Origin: Trinickia dinghuensis
GTDB taxonomy: Bacteria; Pseudomonadota; Gammaproteobacteria; Burkholderiales; Burkholderiaceae
Reading direction: 5' to 3'
Length of the DNA: 64,000 bases
Assembly: GCF_003367175.1 (NCBI RefSeq)
Contig: NZ_QRGA01000016.1
Location: 124,001-188,000, forward strand
Shown: piece after piece, positions 18,742-27,305 of the stretch
Layout: the number at the start of each line of letters is the position of its first letter
How positions within the stretch are numbered: the stretch's first letter is position 1
Notes under the pieces: model-generated
Database searches by the model: none
What the model was told of the DNA's origin: nothing
Seen by the model: only the letters and a program-made list of their open reading frames with translations
Translations under genes and position numbers: made by a program

Positions 18742-19119
18742 GACGGATTGGGGGCTGAGCGGATGCGTCGCGCGCCGGCCGCTGGCGGTTCGCCAACCTT
18801 GCGCCCTCAACGGAACTGAAGATCTTCCGGCATTCCATCGATCCGATGGGCAAAGCCGATCGGGCAGCGCGGACACCGCAAGTGACGAGTTGACGACGAC
18901 CGTCCTGGCAGTGACGTCCGCTTACCTTTTGTAACAGAGCAAACGCCCGTCTTTGCCCATAATTCTTGATTAGCTTACGCTCTGCAAGGCCATGTCGTTT
19001 GTCGTTTCTCATTATTATTGCGATGCCGACCGGCCCTGCGGGCGGGGTGCAAATTGACTGGGTAGCTTTGTCGGCTTATCCGCTTGCGTGAGCAAACGAC
19101 GGTCAACGTTGGAGAGCGA
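18742..19119. other. 378-bp noncoding gap between the two wzz-like genes
   Basis: No convincing gene on either strand. The right part is AT-richer than the surroundings and carries the candidate promoter at 19054-19082. The gap between two same-strand paralogues suggests that copy 2 has its own expression signals. Confidence 0.5.
19054..19082 (+). promoter_or_regulatory. Candidate sigma-70 promoter for second wzz-like gene
   Basis: TTGACT (5 of 6 to the -35 consensus) at 19054-19059, a 17-bp spacer, and TATCCG (3 of 6) at 19077-19082. The predicted start lies about 30 bp before the ATG at 19120, leaving room for its GGAGAG ribosome-binding site. Confidence 0.4.
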
Positions 19120-20007
19120 ATGGCAACTGAGCAGCAAATCGTGGCACAAGGCCGGATGTGGCGTATGGATGGAAAAATCGCGTCGGGCGATGTCGCCTGG
19201 TTCATCCGCACCCAATGGTGGCGGGTCGTGGCGTTCACTGCCATAGCAGCAGCTATCGGGGGTGGGCTGTCGTTTTTGCGGCCTCGGGTGTGGGAAGCCA
19301 CGTCTGTTTTGCAGATCGGGCAAGTGGACGAATCTCAAAGTATGGTTGTGGAGCCACCTGCGCAGGTGGTCACGCGACTCAAGTCCGACTCGTTCGCCAA
19401 CGGCGTAATGGCCCGCGTTCCTCTTTCCGGCGACAAAGATCAGGCTACGCTGGCCGAACTCGTACGTCGAACGTTGCGCGCTGAAGCGTTCCCCGGCACC
19501 GATTTCGTCCAAATCACAGTTCGCGCGTTCTCGCCTAAGGATGCCTCGGCCGTTCTTCAGGAAACCCAGAATCAGCTGATCGCTATTCACAACGGGCTCG
19601 AAACGGGCGCGGTGGAGCGCTTGCACGCTCGGCTGGCTGAACTCGATCAGGATATTGCTTCCGCCACGGCCAGGCACGATCGGCTTGATGCGCGCCTGAC
19701 CTCGATGGCAGGTAGCGCCCAAGGTGGGCAAAAGGTGGTCGATGCGTTGTTGAACGACATGATGTCGTCCACGGCTCGCGAGCAGTTGCTCAAACTCGAG
19801 GCCGAACGTTCGGACATCTTGATGCGATTGAGCCCGGACCACACCTACAACACGAAGCCGGTAGGGACAATTATTGTTTCTCACAATCCTGTAGCGCCCA
19901 AACGAACGCTATATGTCGTATTCGGCGCGCTCGTGGGGTTGCTGGCGGCGTTGCTGATCGGCGTCCATAACGGGGGAGCGGGCGCGCCGCGCGCCGACGC
20001 ACGCTAG
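19120..20007 (+). CDS. Chain-length determinant (Wzz-like), copy 2
   Basis: 295 residues. Same plan as copy 1: a first TM (VVAFTAIAAAIGGGLSFL), VWEATSVLQIGQVDES, a coiled-coil centre (RLAELDQDIASATARHDRLDA), DHTYNTKPVGT, then NPVAPKRTLYVVFGALVGLLAALLIG as TM2. The shared blocks VWEATS-x3-IGQVDE, YNT-x2-xG and PKR-x4-x-GAL-GL show that the two are paralogues, though diverged in the middle. The ATG at 19120 is selected because GGAGAG stands 4 bp upstream; an upstream TTG would add 12 residues. It may set a different modal length or serve a second polymer. Confidence 0.83.
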   Translation: MATEQQIVAQGRMWRMDGKIASGDVAWFIRTQWWRVVAFTAIAAAIGGGLSFLRPRVWEATSVLQIGQVDESQSMVVEPPAQVVTRLKSDSFANGVMARVPLSGDKDQATLAELVRRTLRAEAFPGTDFVQITVRAFSPKDASAVLQETQNQLIAIHNGLETGAVERLHARLAELDQDIASATARHDRLDARLTSMAGSAQGGQKVVDALLNDMMSSTAREQLLKLEAERSDILMRLSPDHTYNTKPVGTIIVSHNPVAPKRTLYVVFGALVGLLAALLIGVHNGGAGAPRADAR

Positions 20008-20209
20008 TACGGCGATTCGTCTCGACGCGAATGGGGGGCGCGTTTGTGGCCGCCCGCGTATGAGGTCCGAAGTTGCGTCAGTTGTGTCGCGGACACGCAT
20101 CGCGCCCGGGGACGGATGATCCACGAAATAGTCAGCACATACGGGCCATAAAGCAGTTAAGCTTGCGCCTTGCCGGTGCGATACGCCACCGGACCAAGAC
20201 GTCAACAAT

Positions 20210-21400
20210 ATGGACCAACTGCTCCCTTATTTCCTAATTCTTGCCGTCGTTACGGCACTGTTTTCTTTGCCATGCTGGAGCTTCATCGACGACCCGAAGT
20301 CCAGTCGCGGCCAGCGTGTTGGGTCGCTCGACGGCATGCGCGGCTATCTGGCGTTGAGCGTCATGTTTCATCACGCTTTCGTTGCCCGGAACTGGCTGGA
20401 AACCGGCGTTTGGACCTTGCCCCCCAACCCCTTCTATGCCCAGTTGGGTAGCATGGCGGTCAGTCTCTTTTTCATGATCACCGGCTACTTGTTCTGGGGC
20501 AAGCTTGCCGCTAAGGGTGGGCGAGTGAACTGGATTTCGCTCTACGTCGGCCGATTGTTCCGCATTGGGCCTGTCTACCTGCTAGCGCTCAGCGGGCTCC
20601 TGCTCGTTGTGATGGTTCGCTCGCAATGGCAGCTTCATGAACCGGCGAACCTCGTTGCGCGGGAATTGATGCCATGGCTGACGCTCGGCCTGTTGACCGG
20701 GTCGGATATCAACGGTGTTGCGCATACCGGTCTGATTCTCGCTGGGGTGGTTTGGTCGTTGAGCTTTGAATGGCTGTTCTACATCGCTCTTCTGCCGCTT
20801 TCGCTTGTGGCGCGCCGTCGTTGGCATTTGGTCTCCGCCGCCGTGCTCTTGTGCGTATCCATTTTCGAGTCGGTACGGAGCACGCACGCCATTTGGCATT
20901 TCGTGTTGCTGTTCTCGGTCGGGATGGTGACGTCTTCACTTCATGCGATGGGCTGGAAGGTCAAAGCGGACGGCATCCTATCGTCGGTCGCTGCGCTTGC
21001 CGCTTTGGTTGCTACTTTGGCCATTCACGCCGGGCCGTACACGATTGGGCAGTCGTTGCCCCTCGCGCTATTCTTTTTCCTCGTGTGCAACGGCGCTTCG
21101 CTGTTCGGGCTTTTCGGGACGCTACCGGCCATTCGCCTCGGACACGTCAGCTATTCGATCTACCTGCTGCAGGGCTTCGTTTTTTCGATCGGTTTCAATA
21201 ACGCATCGATGCGTGGCATTTTGACGTCGGGGCACACGCTCTTTTTCTGGTTCGCTACCGCCGCGGGTGCGATTATCCTTTGCACAGTCGCATCGGCCGT
21301 CTATGCGCTGCTGGAACGTCCTTGTATCGAACTCGGTCGGCGCGTGGGGGGGAACCTGTCCATGCGCGGTGGCAAATTGATGGCAGTGTTCGGCAGCTAA
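20210..21400 (+). CDS. Membrane O-acyltransferase (acyltransferase 3 family)
   Basis: 396 residues with about 10 TM helices. SLDGMRGYLALSVMFHH near residues 38-54 is the R/K-x10-H motif region of acyltransferase family 3, with the catalytic His in FHHAF. VVWSLSFEWLFYIALLPLS and HVSYSIYLLQGFVFSI are further family blocks. These proteins move acetyl (sometimes other acyl) groups onto surface sugars in the inner membrane. It lies after the wzz pair on the same strand and ends before a strong hairpin. A second family member is at 29902-31044. Acyl donor and target sugar are not predictable. Confidence 0.85.
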   Translation: MDQLLPYFLILAVVTALFSLPCWSFIDDPKSSRGQRVGSLDGMRGYLALSVMFHHAFVARNWLETGVWTLPPNPFYAQLGSMAVSLFFMITGYLFWGKLAAKGGRVNWISLYVGRLFRIGPVYLLALSGLLLVVMVRSQWQLHEPANLVARELMPWLTLGLLTGSDINGVAHTGLILAGVVWSLSFEWLFYIALLPLSLVARRRWHLVSAAVLLCVSIFESVRSTHAIWHFVLLFSVGMVTSSLHAMGWKVKADGILSSVAALAALVATLAIHAGPYTIGQSLPLALFFFLVCNGASLFGLFGTLPAIRLGHVSYSIYLLQGFVFSIGFNNASMRGILTSGHTLFFWFATAAGAIILCTVASAVYALLERPCIELGRRVGGNLSMRGGKLMAVFGS

Positions 21401-21433
21401 AGTCGAATTGCCGCGCAGGCGATGTCCGATCTG

Positions 21434-21460
21434 TCCTGCCGCGCGTTACGCGCGGCAGGA
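21434..21460. terminator. Strong symmetric stem-loop between convergent genes
   Basis: Perfect 12-bp inverted repeat TCCTGCCGCGCG / CGCGCGGCAGGA with a 3-nt loop (TTA), in the 74-bp space between the acyltransferase stop and the minus-strand initiating transferase stop. It lacks a U-tract on either strand, but position and symmetry suit a bidirectional transcription stop. Confidence 0.6.
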
Positions 21461-21474
21461 GTGGAGCGCTAGGT

Positions 21475-22578
21475 TCATTTGTTTCGGGCTCTGCGTACTA
21501 CCAACCATCGCGGCGATCTGAACCGCACGATGCTCACGTAGAGCCACACGTACGTCACGGCGAATACAACGACAAAGCAAAACAAGTGCAGTGTGTGCTG
21601 CCAAAACAAAGTCGCTGGAATGACGCCGATCAAGCAGAGTAACCACAAGTACGGCGAGGTAAACGAGTTTCGCCTCGTGATCTCGCGCGCGGTTTTGGCG
21701 CCTACGACCCACCGCATGAGTCGCTTGTACACGAGCATATGCAGGTGGACCCCGTCGGGAATGCCGGGCGACATCCCGCGCACGAACTTCTTGCGATAGA
21801 TGGAAAAGCAAGTTTCGAAGATCGGATAGACGAACAGCAATACGGGGTACCACGCCGACACTTCGCGGTGCCGCATGACGAGTGCAATTGCGAGTTCACC
21901 CAGCATGAAGCCGATGAAGTACGCTCCGCCGTCACCCAAGAAGATGAGGCCGGCCGGAAAATTCCAAATGAAGAAGCCGAGCACCGCACCCATCATGATG
22001 AGCGACGTCGAGAGCACGACGGGGTCCGATAGCCGAAACGCGACGTAGGCCAACGATGCGAACATCATCAACGCAACCATCGACGCTAGCCCGTTGAACC
22101 CGTCGATGATATTGACGGCGTTGGCCAACGCGGCCACGGCCAGCACGGTGACGATGAACGATATGGCCGCGTACGACAACAGGAAATCGAGCGGCGGCAC
22201 GCTGATGCGCGTGACGGCGATGCCTATCGCGAAGTAAGCGATTGCCGCAGCGCTCATTGTCGCGACGAGCCTCGCGGACGGTTTGACTCGTTTCGTCAGA
22301 TCCTCGATTAACCCTGAACCAAAGGCCGGTATGCCACACGCCACGAGAGCGAGAATGCCGCGTGCGACAGCTGGATAGGGGCCGAGCAATTGCACGGTTG
22401 CGCCGACAAGTCCGATCACGATCCCGACGCCGCCGATCCTCGGTACCGGGCGAACGTGAAATTTCTGTACGCCCGCTAGATCGCTATCGACCGAGAATTT
22501 CTCATGCAAATGCGCATAACGAACGATCAGCAGCGTAACTGAAAGCGATATCAAAAAGCCGAGCGCGAAACTGAGCAT
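21475..22578 (-). CDS. Undecaprenyl-phosphate HexNAc-1-phosphate transferase, polytopic (WecA/WbpL family)
   Basis: 367 residues with about 10-11 TM helices. Family motifs are PVPRIGGVGIVIG near the N-terminus, NAVNIIDGFNGLASMVA (Asp-rich catalytic loop), FLGDGGAYFIGFMLGEL, and PDGVHLHMLVYKR (the His motif of loop 5). It loads the first sugar-1-phosphate on undecaprenyl phosphate. WbpL homologues use UDP-QuiNAc or UDP-FucNAc. The ATG at 22578 is four bases after the upstream epimerase stop and gives a hydrophobic start (MLSFALGFLISLS). It is last in the minus operon. A structurally unrelated initiating transferase lies at 27306. Confidence 0.9.
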   Translation of the reverse strand: MLSFALGFLISLSVTLLIVRYAHLHEKFSVDSDLAGVQKFHVRPVPRIGGVGIVIGLVGATVQLLGPYPAVARGILALVACGIPAFGSGLIEDLTKRVKPSARLVATMSAAAIAYFAIGIAVTRISVPPLDFLLSYAAISFIVTVLAVAALANAVNIIDGFNGLASMVALMMFASLAYVAFRLSDPVVLSTSLIMMGAVLGFFIWNFPAGLIFLGDGGAYFIGFMLGELAIALVMRHREVSAWYPVLLFVYPIFETCFSIYRKKFVRGMSPGIPDGVHLHMLVYKRLMRWVVGAKTAREITRRNSFTSPYLWLLCLIGVIPATLFWQHTLHLFCFVVVFAVTYVWLYVSIVRFRSPRWLVVRRARNK

Positions 22579-22582
22579 GGTT

Positions 22583-23713
22583 CTATGGAGTCTTTCGCCA
22601 CACGGTGCGGTTGACGTAGTCGGTGTAACTGAGAACGATGCGCGCGATTTGGGTCGACACATGCGGGTTCTCATAGTCTCCGACCGGCAATACGGGGCGC
22701 TCGCCCGTGTCGGATTGGCTCACGACCATGCGCACCGCGTCGATCACACGTTCCTTCTTCAGCCCGCACATGACTAGCGTGCCCACATCCATCCCTTCCG
22801 GGCGTTCATGCGCATTGCGGATCGTCACCGCGCGCAGGTTCAGTAGCGACGTCTCCTCCGTGATCGTGCCGCTATCGGATAAGACGCAGAACGCCTCCTT
22901 TTGGAGCTTGATGTAGTCGACAAACCCGAAAGGCTTGGCGAACTCGATCCGATCCTCCGGCAGCTTCCGATCGAGAGCCGTCAAGCGCGCCCGCGTACGC
23001 GGATGTGTCGAAACCAGAACGCGGTGACCGAACTCGTGCACGAGCGCCTCGAGCGTGTCGAGCAGGTCGTGCAGCGCCTCAGGCGAGTCGACGTTTTCTT
23101 CACGATGAGCGCTGACGATGAAATATTCTCGAGGCTTGAGGCCGAGGCGCTCTACGACATTTGCAGCGTTGATCTTCGGTGCGTAGTAATCGAGCACCTC
23201 GCGCATGTGCGAGCCGGTACGAAAGATCGTTTCCGGACGAATGCCCTCATCGAGCAGATAACGGCGCGAGTTCTCGGTCAACACGAGATTGATATCGGAC
23301 AAGTGATCCAGCACTTTCCGATTCAGTTCTTCCGGCACGCGCTCATCGAAGCAGCGATTCCCCGCTTCCATGTGGAAGACCGGTACTTTTCTCCGTTTGG
23401 CGGGGATGACGGCGAGGCAAGAGTTCGTATCGCCGTACAGCAACAAAGCATCGGGGCGCTCTGTCTCGATGATCTTGTCGGCGCGCTCGATGACGCGCGC
23501 TATCGTTTCGGCGGGCGAGCCAGCAGCGACCTCGAGAAAATGGTCTGGGCGCCGGATTTCCAAGTCGTCGAAGAAGACTTGATTGAGTTCGTAGTCGAAG
23601 TTTTGCCCGGTGTGGACCAGCACGTGGTGCGTGTGGCGTTCGAGCTCCGCGATTACGCGGCTCATTTTGATCAATTCGGGCCGCGTGCCGACGATCGTCA
23701 TCACCTTAAGCAC
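22583..23713 (-). CDS. UDP-HexNAc 2-epimerase (WbjD/FnlC/QnlC family, WecB-like)
   Basis: 376 residues, GT-B-like non-hydrolysing 2-epimerase. It shows VGTRPELIKMSRV, VHTGQNFDYELNQVFFDDL, LLYGDTNSCLAVIPAKRRKVPVFHMEAGNRCFDERVPEE (read in two pieces), and SHMREVL. The NRCFDERVPEE and FFDDLEI segments place it with FnlC/WbjD rather than housekeeping WecB. It converts a UDP-2-acetamido-2,6-dideoxy-L-sugar to its C2 epimer, the last step to UDP-L-FucNAc or UDP-L-QuiNAc. A GTG start at 23713 is chosen because AGGAGG lies six bases upstream; it overlaps the preceding gene by 8 bp. Confidence 0.9.
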   Translation of the reverse strand: MLKVMTIVGTRPELIKMSRVIAELERHTHHVLVHTGQNFDYELNQVFFDDLEIRRPDHFLEVAAGSPAETIARVIERADKIIETERPDALLLYGDTNSCLAVIPAKRRKVPVFHMEAGNRCFDERVPEELNRKVLDHLSDINLVLTENSRRYLLDEGIRPETIFRTGSHMREVLDYYAPKINAANVVERLGLKPREYFIVSAHREENVDSPEALHDLLDTLEALVHEFGHRVLVSTHPRTRARLTALDRKLPEDRIEFAKPFGFVDYIKLQKEAFCVLSDSGTITEETSLLNLRAVTIRNAHERPEGMDVGTLVMCGLKKERVIDAVRMVVSQSDTGERPVLPVGDYENPHVSTQIARIVLSYTDYVNRTVWRKTP

Positions 23714-24716
23714 GGAGCGCCTCCTGGACGTAGTCGAGCTTGAGGAGCAGGTCTTTGATCTGCTTCACATCCAGTCGCTCCGTATTGTGCGACGTGTAGT
23801 CCTCCGACTGGGAGATGCTTGTTTCTCCCTGGACGAAGTACTTGTTGTAGTTGAGGTCGCGGTCATCGGACGGAATGCGGTAATAGCGGCCCATATCTTC
23901 CGCGCGTGCCATTTCCTCTCGCGATACCAACGATTCATACAATTTTTCGCCGTGGCGCGTACCGATCACGCGGACCTTGCTCTTGCCGTCGAACAGCTCC
24001 GACAGTGCCTGAGCTAGATCGCCCACGGTCGAGGCTGGCGCCTTCTGCACAAAAATATCCCCCTGTTTGCCGTGCTCGAACGCATGCAGCACCAGGTCTA
24101 CCGAATCGTCGAGAGACATCAGAAAACGCGTCATCGAAGGATCCGTGACGGTGATGTCCTTGCCTTCCTTGATCTGATTGATGAACAACGGGATCACCGA
24201 TCCGCGCGATGCCATGACGTTCCCATAGCGCGTGGCCGACATCACGGGGTCGCCCTGCCGCTGAATGCGGGATTTCGCAACCATGAGTTTTTCCATCATC
24301 GCTTTGGAGATGCCCATCGCGTTGATCGGATAAACTGCCTTGTCCGTGCTGAGTACGACGACGCGGTCAACTCCGCTCGCGCTTGCCGCGTCGAGCACGT
24401 TTTCCGCGCCGATCACGTTGGTGCGAACCGCTTCCATAGGGTAGAACTCGCACGAGGGGACCTGTTTGAGTGCCGCGGCGTGGAATACGTAGTCGACCCC
24501 TTTCATCGCATCACGCACGCTGGATGCGTCGCGCACGTCGCCGATATAGAACTTCAGTTTCGGATGGGAGAGCGCGATCCGCATGTCCTCTTGCTTCTTC
24601 TCGTCCCGGCTGAAGATGCGAATTTCCTGCACATTGGTGTTGAGAAAACGCTTCAGTACGGCGTTGCCGAACGAACCGGTGCCCCCTGTGATCATCAATA
24701 CTTTTTCGTCGAACAT
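23706..24716 (-). CDS. UDP-GlcNAc 4,6-dehydratase / 5-epimerase (WbjB/FnlA/CapE family)
   Basis: 336 residues, soluble short form of the polysaccharide biosynthesis protein family. ITGGTGSFGNAVLKRF near residue 9 binds NADP. LSTDKAVYPINAMGISKAMMEK has Met at the usual Tyr position. The C-terminal tail GRYYRIPSDDRDLNYNKYF and DYTSHNTERLDV is diagnostic for WbjB/FnlA/CapE, which perform 4,6-dehydration with 5-epimerisation on UDP-GlcNAc to the L-sugar series. It is flanked by the reductase and 2-epimerase that complete the pathway. This distinguishes it from the two WbpM copies, which retain D-configuration. Confidence 0.92.
   Translation of the reverse strand: MFDEKVLMITGGTGSFGNAVLKRFLNTNVQEIRIFSRDEKKQEDMRIALSHPKLKFYIGDVRDASSVRDAMKGVDYVFHAAALKQVPSCEFYPMEAVRTNVIGAENVLDAASASGVDRVVVLSTDKAVYPINAMGISKAMMEKLMVAKSRIQRQGDPVMSATRYGNVMASRGSVIPLFINQIKEGKDITVTDPSMTRFLMSLDDSVDLVLHAFEHGKQGDIFVQKAPASTVGDLAQALSELFDGKSKVRVIGTRHGEKLYESLVSREEMARAEDMGRYYRIPSDDRDLNYNKYFVQGETSISQSEDYTSHNTERLDVKQIKDLLLKLDYVQEALRA
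23720..23725 (-). promoter_or_regulatory. Shine-Dalgarno deciding the GTG start of the 2-epimerase gene
   Basis: Perfect AGGAGG on the minus strand, six bases before GTG at 23711-23713. The alternative ATG (23701) lacks a suitably spaced site, so the GTG and the 8-bp overlap with the dehydratase gene are favoured. Confidence 0.6.
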
Positions 24717-24733
24717 TACTTACTCCTCAGCAT

Positions 24734-25588
24734 TCATTTGAACTGGTGCATCGTATCGATCAGTGCATGCCATTCCGGTGCTGAATAGCCGGTTGCTTCA
24801 TGAAAGCGCGTGGCATTCAAGGATCGATCGATTGCGAGCGCGTCATCCGCGACGATTTCGATGGTCTTGCCGTACTCGCGCGCAACCAGCGTCAACAAAT
24901 CGAACTTGGCGATCGGTTTGGCCGCGACATGATATAGGCCCCGTAGCTCAGGGTGGGGCAAGACAAAATCTTTCATGACGCGTGCCAACTCGACGGTCGG
25001 CACGCCCGAAAACACGGCTTTTCGGAAGCCTTTGACGGACTGCGTTTGACTCAGGAACCAATCGACCAGTGCCGTCGTACGCCCGAACTCGTGTCCGATG
25101 ATCGAGGTGCGAAGCGTGATGGCGTGCGGGTAATCCACCTCGCCGAGCAGCTTGCTGCGTCCGTATAGGTCGGTTGCATCGGGAAGATCGGACTCGAGAT
25201 AGTTGCCTTGGCGGCCGGAAAACACGCAATCGGTGCTGACGTGAATCATCCGTGCGCCCACGAGCGAGGCCATCCTCGCGACGCGATGGGGCAGCAACGC
25301 GTTGATCGGCAATGCTTCAAGCGGGTCGTTCGCGGTTTCCAACTGCTTGATCAGGCCCACGCAATTGACGACCACATCGGGTTTGGCCGACTCGAACGCG
25401 CGTGCCAGCCAGTCAGGGTTGAGCACGTCTACGCCGCATAGGAGGTGCCGATGCAGGCGCGGCTCGAAGTGGCGCAGCGCGGCATGCTGCCTGACCGTAC
25501 CGTACGTCCGATAGTCGGCGTCGCCGGAGAAGTACCGAAAGACGGCGTTTCCGAGCATGCCGGAGGCGCCGAGGACGAGAACGTTCAT
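24734..25588 (-). CDS. RmlD-like sugar-nucleotide 4-ketoreductase (WbvR/QnlB type)
   Basis: 284 residues, SDR fold starting MNVLVLGASGMLGNAVFRYF, with VNCVGLIKQL, HVSTDCVFSGRQGNY and TDLYGRSKLLGEV (Tyr-xxx-Lys). It resembles RmlD in length and layout. The usual partner of FnlA in L-FucNAc synthesis (FnlB/WbjC/CapF) is about 370 residues with a C-terminal cupin domain; that domain is absent here. WbvR/QnlB-type reductases without cupin give UDP-L-RhaNAc and hence UDP-L-QuiNAc. The gene lies 17 bp upstream of the dehydratase gene. The L-QuiNAc prediction is inference. Confidence 0.82.
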   Translation of the reverse strand: MNVLVLGASGMLGNAVFRYFSGDADYRTYGTVRQHAALRHFEPRLHRHLLCGVDVLNPDWLARAFESAKPDVVVNCVGLIKQLETANDPLEALPINALLPHRVARMASLVGARMIHVSTDCVFSGRQGNYLESDLPDATDLYGRSKLLGEVDYPHAITLRTSIIGHEFGRTTALVDWFLSQTQSVKGFRKAVFSGVPTVELARVMKDFVLPHPELRGLYHVAAKPIAKFDLLTLVAREYGKTIEIVADDALAIDRSLNATRFHEATGYSAPEWHALIDTMHQFK

Positions 25589-25640
25589 AGTATGTGCGGT
25601 TGTGATGAATGGATTGGGTTGCGTCCAAGAGTGGTCGGAC

Positions 25641-26858
25641 TCAGGGTCGGTTGAGCGCCCCAATGTGTTGGGTCAGCCAGTCATTCAAGACGCTCTGGTC
25701 GTAGTGCTTCTTGAAGAAGGCCTTGCCGTTTCTACCGAGCGTGTCGCGCTCCTGCGCCGACATGCGATAAAGCCTCAGGATCCGGTCCGCCAACATCGAC
25801 GCGTTTTCACTCGGGCAACTCAAACCCGCTTGCGCCGCGTCGACGACGCGCGCGCCTTCGCCGTTCAACGCCGCGATGATGGGGCGTCCGACCGCCAGGT
25901 ATGCCTGTATCTTGCTTGGTACCGTGTAACGGCCGAGCGCGGCGTCCTTGAGCGTGACCAGCAAGGCCGACGCCCTCGCGAGGATCGCCGGCATTTGCTC
26001 GATCGGAAAATGTCCGGCCATGATTACGTTCTTCAGATCCCGACGCACTATCTCTTCTCGCAATTGTTGCGCGAGTGCGCCGGTGCCGACCAGGAAGATC
26101 CGCAGATCGGTATGCTCACGCAACAGTTCTGCCGCGTCGAGTACGGTGGGTAAGGCCTGCACTGTGCCCAAGTTGCCGGCGAATACGATGTTGAATCCTT
26201 CGTCGAGGCTCGAGATTGGGCATGGGTCGGCCAAGCCGTCGCGTAGAAACACGGCTTCGGCGCTGTTCGGGAACACGGCGATTTTGTCGCGTGGGCAGAG
26301 ACGGGCAACCGGTTCGACGAAACCGTCCGATTGCACGAGCACGGAATCCGAGAGGCGATAGATATATTTGACGACCACCGCGGTGGCGTCCAGCAGGAAC
26401 CGATTTTTGACGAAGCCGGTTTCTTTTAGCGCATCAGGCCATAGGTCCTGCACCCAGACGATAAGCTTCGCTCGCTTGATCCATTTGAGCCAAATGGCAG
26501 GCAAAGCTTGAAGCAGCGGCGAAATCGCGTAGACGAAGATGGCGTCGAAGCGCTGCCTGCGCAGCATCCAAGGCGCGAAGAGGATGCCGGCTACGACGAA
26601 GCTCAGGTAGTTCAACGCAAGATGCACCGCGGCGCCGTTTTTACGCGGATACAGCGGTATGCGAATGATTTCGACGTTGCCGAGTCTTTCACGCCGAAAC
26701 GACCAGGCGCGATACCCGTCCGCGATTTGCCCGCTCGGGTAGTTCGGTTGGCCCGTCAATACCGTGACGCTGTCGCCGCGCTCGGCGAGGTCTTGGGACA
26801 ACGTGGTGATCCGGAACGACTCGGGATGGAAGTACTGGCTGACAATGAGAAGCTTCAT
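25641..26858 (-). CDS. wbuB: Glycosyltransferase, GT4 family (WbuB-like; L-FucNAc/L-QuiNAc transferase candidate)
   Basis: 405 residues, starting MKLLIVSQYFHPESFRITTL, the N-terminus typical of WbuB-type transferases that use 2-acetamido-2,6-dideoxy-L-hexoses. LTGQPNYPSGQIADGY, IVWVQDLWPDALKETGF, NIVFAGNLGTVQALPTVLD and GRYTVPSKIQAYLAVGRPIIA (donor loop) are visible. It opens the minus-strand operon with the L-HexNAc pathway genes, as wbuB accompanies fnlABC elsewhere. The ATG at 26858 yields the canonical start; a longer in-frame leader is arginine-rich and unlikely. Specificity is inferred from family and context. Confidence 0.85.
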   Translation of the reverse strand: MKLLIVSQYFHPESFRITTLSQDLAERGDSVTVLTGQPNYPSGQIADGYRAWSFRRERLGNVEIIRIPLYPRKNGAAVHLALNYLSFVVAGILFAPWMLRRQRFDAIFVYAISPLLQALPAIWLKWIKRAKLIVWVQDLWPDALKETGFVKNRFLLDATAVVVKYIYRLSDSVLVQSDGFVEPVARLCPRDKIAVFPNSAEAVFLRDGLADPCPISSLDEGFNIVFAGNLGTVQALPTVLDAAELLREHTDLRIFLVGTGALAQQLREEIVRRDLKNVIMAGHFPIEQMPAILARASALLVTLKDAALGRYTVPSKIQAYLAVGRPIIAALNGEGARVVDAAQAGLSCPSENASMLADRILRLYRMSAQERDTLGRNGKAFFKKHYDQSVLNDWLTQHIGALNRP

Positions 26859-27305
26859 TGAGTATCGTGTTCGGTAAGCCCGAGTATGTCTGGTGCCCAA
26901 TCGACCGGCTCCGCTTGGTCGCACACGCCCGAGGTCAGACTCTCAAACAGCCGCATACGGTTTGGCGCGGCGTGCGGACGGCACTCATGGGCCAATTTCC
27001 AGTGGCCGAGCGCGGTCTCCGATATCGTTTGTGCTGACAGCCGACGGGCCGCCCTTGCCGTGCGCTGTAGTTCGGGCCCCCGCTTTCTCGCGACGTGAGC
27101 CGTTCCGGCGTGTGGGGGGGCATTATACTATGCGCGGTTTCACGGAGGCGCGACGCGACAACTATCATTGATTGCACTGCCCAGCTCTCTCGCCGCGCTC
27201 CGCTGTTGCGCTTCGGCCGTCGACGGGACGCGATCGTTGACATGTCGCCTCGCGCGCGGGCTCCGAGGATTTTCCGGGTTCCTTGTTCAAATACGAAACA
27301 AATCG
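26859..27305. other. 447-bp divergent intergenic region
   Basis: No supported gene. It separates the minus-strand L-HexNAc operon from the plus-strand sugar transferase, so it should carry two divergent promoters. A -10-like element is visible at 27122-27129, readable on both strands. A perfect TTGACA occurs at 27237-27242 but without a matching -10 at 16-18 bp. Confidence 0.5.
27122..27129. promoter_or_regulatory. Overlapping divergent -10-like hexamers
   Basis: On plus, TATACT (27124-27129, 5 of 6). On minus, TATAAT (27127 down to 27122, perfect). They share the sequence ATTATACT within GCATTATACTATGC. Good -35 partners are not evident for either direction, so this is a weak call supported mainly by its position between divergent genes. 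Confidence 0.3.

Noticed and set aside
27237-27242. Perfect TTGACA in the gap before the PglC-like gene.
   Set aside because: No -10-like hexamer lies 16-18 bp downstream; the sequence there is GC-rich.
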